Below, piece after piece: positions 5,463 to 5,947 of a stretch of DNA of 5,947 bases. This DNA comes from Anaerolinea sp. GTDB taxonomy: Bacteria; Chloroflexota; Anaerolineae; JAAEKA01. The stretch spans positions 1 through 5,947 of the forward strand of contig JACSRL010000084.1 in NCBI GenBank assembly GCA_014879765.1, in the 5' to 3' direction. The translations under genes were made by a program, and so were the position numbers. Each line of letters starts with the position of its first letter. The stretch's first letter is position 1. A model generated the notes under the pieces. That model searched no databases. It was not told where the DNA came from and was given only the letters and a program-made list of their open reading frames with translations.

Positions 5463-5947
5463 TCAGCGGCCGGTGGGGGGCAGATGGGCCGGGGGCAGCG
5501 CCCAGGTCAGCAGCTCGGTGCTGGCCCGCTGGCCGCTGTTCCACAGCAACCATGCCTGGCTCTCGATGACGCCGCCCAGCGGGTAGTCGGCCGGAATGGT
5601 GAGCTCCAGCTTGACCTCGGCGCTCTTGCCGGCGGCCAGGCTGCCCAGCTCCACCAGCAGGCCCTCCGGCTCGATCCGCGCCTGGCCCTGCGTGGTCTGC
5701 GGTGCGCCGGCTGCCAGCGCCGGGTTGAGCGGATTGCAGATCACCACGTTGGACAGCGGGCTGGCGCCGGTGTTGCGCACCAGCAGGCGCTGGGTGATGG
5801 TCTGGCCCGGGGTCACCAGGAACTGGGGGCTTTCGGCGCGCCACTCCAGCGCCGACCCCCTCTCCGGCGCGAAGCCGGGGGTCGGCGCGGCCCAGCAGAG
5901 CGCCGCGCCGGGACGCACGGTCAAGGTGGCGGCCGGCGCAGCGCGGG
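5463..5947 (-). CDS. C-terminal part of an extracytoplasmic DUF11-like repeat protein
   Basis: The frame is open from the right edge to TGA 5463-5465, giving 160 residues of the C-terminus; the true start lies outside the window and no internal start is convincing. The visible part holds one beta-sandwich with the features of DUF11/COG1361 conserved-repeat domains: FLVTPGQTITQRLLVRNTGA, then LSNVVICNPLNPAL, VELGSLAAGKSAEVKLEL and IPADYPLGGVIESQAWL. Such domains occur in repeats in large secreted or surface-layer-associated proteins. It contains one Cys upstream (LCW) and one in the sandwich (VICNP). The chain ends HLPPTGR-stop: LPPTG matches the sortase LPxTG pattern, but no membrane helix or basic tail follows, so sortase anchoring is doubtful. 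It lies 46 nt upstream of the DUF2723 gene on the same strand and could be its glycosylation target or an operon partner (inference). The codons for PTPGFAPERGSALE lie in a perfect inverted repeat. Confidence 0.78.
   Translation of the reverse strand, partial: RAAPAATLTVRPGAALCWAAPTPGFAPERGSALEWRAESPQFLVTPGQTITQRLLVRNTGASPLSNVVICNPLNPALAAGAPQTTQGQARIEPEGLLVELGSLAAGKSAEVKLELTIPADYPLGGVIESQAWLLWNSGQRASTELLTWALPPAHLPPTGR
5849..5888. repeat. Perfect 12-bp inverted repeat inside the DUF11-like gene
   Basis: Arms GCGCCGACCCCC (5849-5860) and GGGGGTCGGCGC (5877-5888) are perfect complements separated by 16 nt. The centre offers an overlapping alternative hairpin, CCGGC (5864-5868) with GCCGG (5874-5878). 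The element lies in coding sequence in a linker-like stretch (PTPGFAPERG) before the beta-sandwich. High GC raises the chance background, but 12 perfect pairs is still notable. Confidence 0.75.

Noticed and set aside
3767..5569. Long plus-strand open frame (600 codons) opposite the DUF2723 gene
   Set aside because: Low-complexity Gln/Arg/Gly/Pro composition, antisense to a well-supported membrane protein and running over two genes and an intergenic region.

Overview
The window is a very GC-rich piece of bacterial chromosome in which every supported gene lies on the minus strand. Reading in the direction of transcription (right to left) there are five genes: the C-terminal part of an extracytoplasmic protein with a DUF11/COG1361-type beta-sandwich repeat (cut by the right edge); a DUF2723-type multi-spanning GT-C membrane protein; a DUF4012 single-pass membrane protein; a small secreted FN3-like protein with a C-terminal membrane anchor; and a B12-binding-domain radical SAM protein (cut by the left edge). 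This combination, with the 'TETEV..GF.VYR' FN3-like protein and the 'HPSGYPT' DUF2723 type, is what I associate with Chloroflexota (Anaerolineae/Caldilineae-like). That assignment is a recollection of family distribution, not a database result.

Layout: 5463-5947 DUF11-type protein; 46-nt gap; 3788-5416 DUF2723 protein; 194-nt gap with a 38-bp tandem repeat that forms two hairpins and a possible promoter; 1638-3593 DUF4012 protein; 90-nt gap with a short palindrome and a good Shine-Dalgarno; 1032-1547 FN3-like anchored protein; ATGA overlap; 1-1035 radical SAM protein. No tRNA, rRNA, CRISPR array, transposase or integrase was seen. The plus-strand open frames are antisense shadows of these genes, common in DNA this GC-rich.

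How the genes may work together: four of the five products are exported or membrane-bound. A GT-C-type (protein O-mannosyltransferase-like) enzyme next to secreted beta-sandwich proteins and a DUF4012 envelope protein suggests a cell-surface glycosylation or envelope locus. This is inference from context. No known system with this exact composition was recognised, and no clear new defence or mobile system is visible.

The most distinctive signals are structural: the two tandem hairpins with AGGA loops (3672-3753), a long imperfect inverted repeat inside the DUF2723 coding sequence that encodes a hydrophilic loop (5000-5060), a C8 tract just after that gene's start codon (5384-5391), and a second perfect 12-bp inverted repeat inside the DUF11-type gene (5849-5888).
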